A stretch of 64,000 bases of DNA from Archilochus colubris. Lineage: Eukaryota > Chordata > Aves > Apodiformes > Trochilidae. Every line of letters starts with the position of its first letter. Position 1 is the stretch's first letter. The translations under genes were made by a program, and so were the position numbers. Under the pieces are notes generated by a model that worked only from the letters and a program-made list of their open reading frames with translations, had not been told where the DNA came from and searched no databases. Positions 63,406 to 64,000 of this stretch are shown here, piece after piece. Where the stretch lies: contig CM041084.1 of the NCBI GenBank assembly GCA_023079485.1, forward strand, positions 14,846,609 through 14,910,608, written 5' to 3'.

Positions 63406-64000
63406 AATTCAAGTTTATTTAACTTGTGGTCACTTAGCAGCACTCCCAGCAGCAGATGAGTCAGATGCTATGCCACCTAGTCCAAGAGAATACCCAGTGA
63501 CTGGGTTCAGAAAAAACTGTGCCATCCATCCTAGAATGTTAGGCTTCAAAAGGTTTTTCTCATGTCAATCAGGGAGAACTTAAGGTGCACCATAAAACCA
63601 AGTAGGCTTTCAATGCTAGCAGACCAGGAAGCATTGCTAGCAGACAAAAAAATGGAGTTCTTCTCTGGAATTTAAACTACAGACCTCGGAATATCTTTGT
63701 CCCTTTGTGTAGTTATAGAAGAGATCTTTCTTTACAAACTGCAATTACCTGTGCCAGCAATTTGCTGTGAACCAGGTAGCCTCTGCTTACAGTTCCCATC
63801 ATGACCAGATCATGGTCAGGAAGTCTTTCCCCCATTCTCCCTGCTTCTCTAAAGTTAATACAGCTCCTGCCAGATGCAGAGCTTCCATGAGATGATGGGG
63901 ACTGGGAGGATGAGACTTGCACTTGCCTTTCCATTGCTTTCAAAGGAAGAGAACTAAACAATCCCATCCTAAACTATACCTCTTTGAGTACCTCCACCCG

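Larger units (their letters stand above)
60230..64000. other. Distal upstream flank
   Basis: This stretch holds AT-rich DNA, two T-rich tracts (61,385-61,460 and 61,535-61,625), a CpG-rich island (61,640-62,180) and an 18-bp perfect palindrome (63,388-63,405). I recognise no coding exon in it. The open frames within the island on both strands are compositional. Confidence 0.65.

Noticed and set aside
1..64000. tRNA, rRNA, CRISPR, operon or phage features
   Set aside because: No cloverleaf with A/B boxes, no rRNA-like sequence and no spaced direct repeats were found. The composition and repeats are those of a vertebrate genome.

Overview
This window is nuclear DNA from a vertebrate, almost certainly a bird. 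The main clue is CR1 retroposon debris. A 3' end at about 18,991-19,176 carries the typical avian CR1 tail built on the octamer ATTCTATG, and shorter fragments lie near 470, 8,418 and possibly 51,510. The rest is AT-rich, intron-like sequence dense in stop codons, apart from one large CpG island. There are no bacterial-type genes, CRISPR arrays or convincing RNA genes.

The only protein-coding sequence I can support is the first coding exon of ZEB1 (deltaEF1/TCF8, the zinc-finger E-box-binding homeobox repressor that drives epithelial-mesenchymal transition). It lies on the minus strand at 43,716-43,773. It encodes the diagnostic N-terminus MADGPRCKRRKQANPRRNN and ends at a GT donor in the same phase as mammalian ZEB1. 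The window therefore divides into three parts: (i) 1-43,715, the 5' part of ZEB1 intron 1, with no further exon recognised; (ii) about 42,640-44,590, the promoter CpG island with exon 1 and 5' UTR; (iii) 44,600-64,000, DNA upstream of ZEB1, with a possible divergent plus-strand transcript (in the position of mammalian ZEB1-AS1), a small GC-rich homeodomain-motif island near 53.7 kb, a solo LTR at 60,022-60,229 and a second CpG-rich island at about 61.64-62.18 kb.

The most unusual structure is inside ZEB1 intron 1 at 16,776-17,813. It is a 1,038-bp near-palindrome with two 223-bp arms that match without mismatch in my base-by-base reading. Between them is an array of about 27 copies of a roughly 20-bp unit, which is itself made of the CR1-tail octamer plus a 12-mer. 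It looks like a fold-back at a CR1 tail whose junction then expanded, or else an assembly foldback artefact.

Near the ZEB1 start codon there are three regulatory features: a sense-strand G-run tract in or near the 5' UTR, four CACCT (ZEB-type) motifs within 151 bp, and a minimal start-stop upstream ORF (ATGTAA). All regulatory claims come from motifs only and have not been tested by alignment or experiment.
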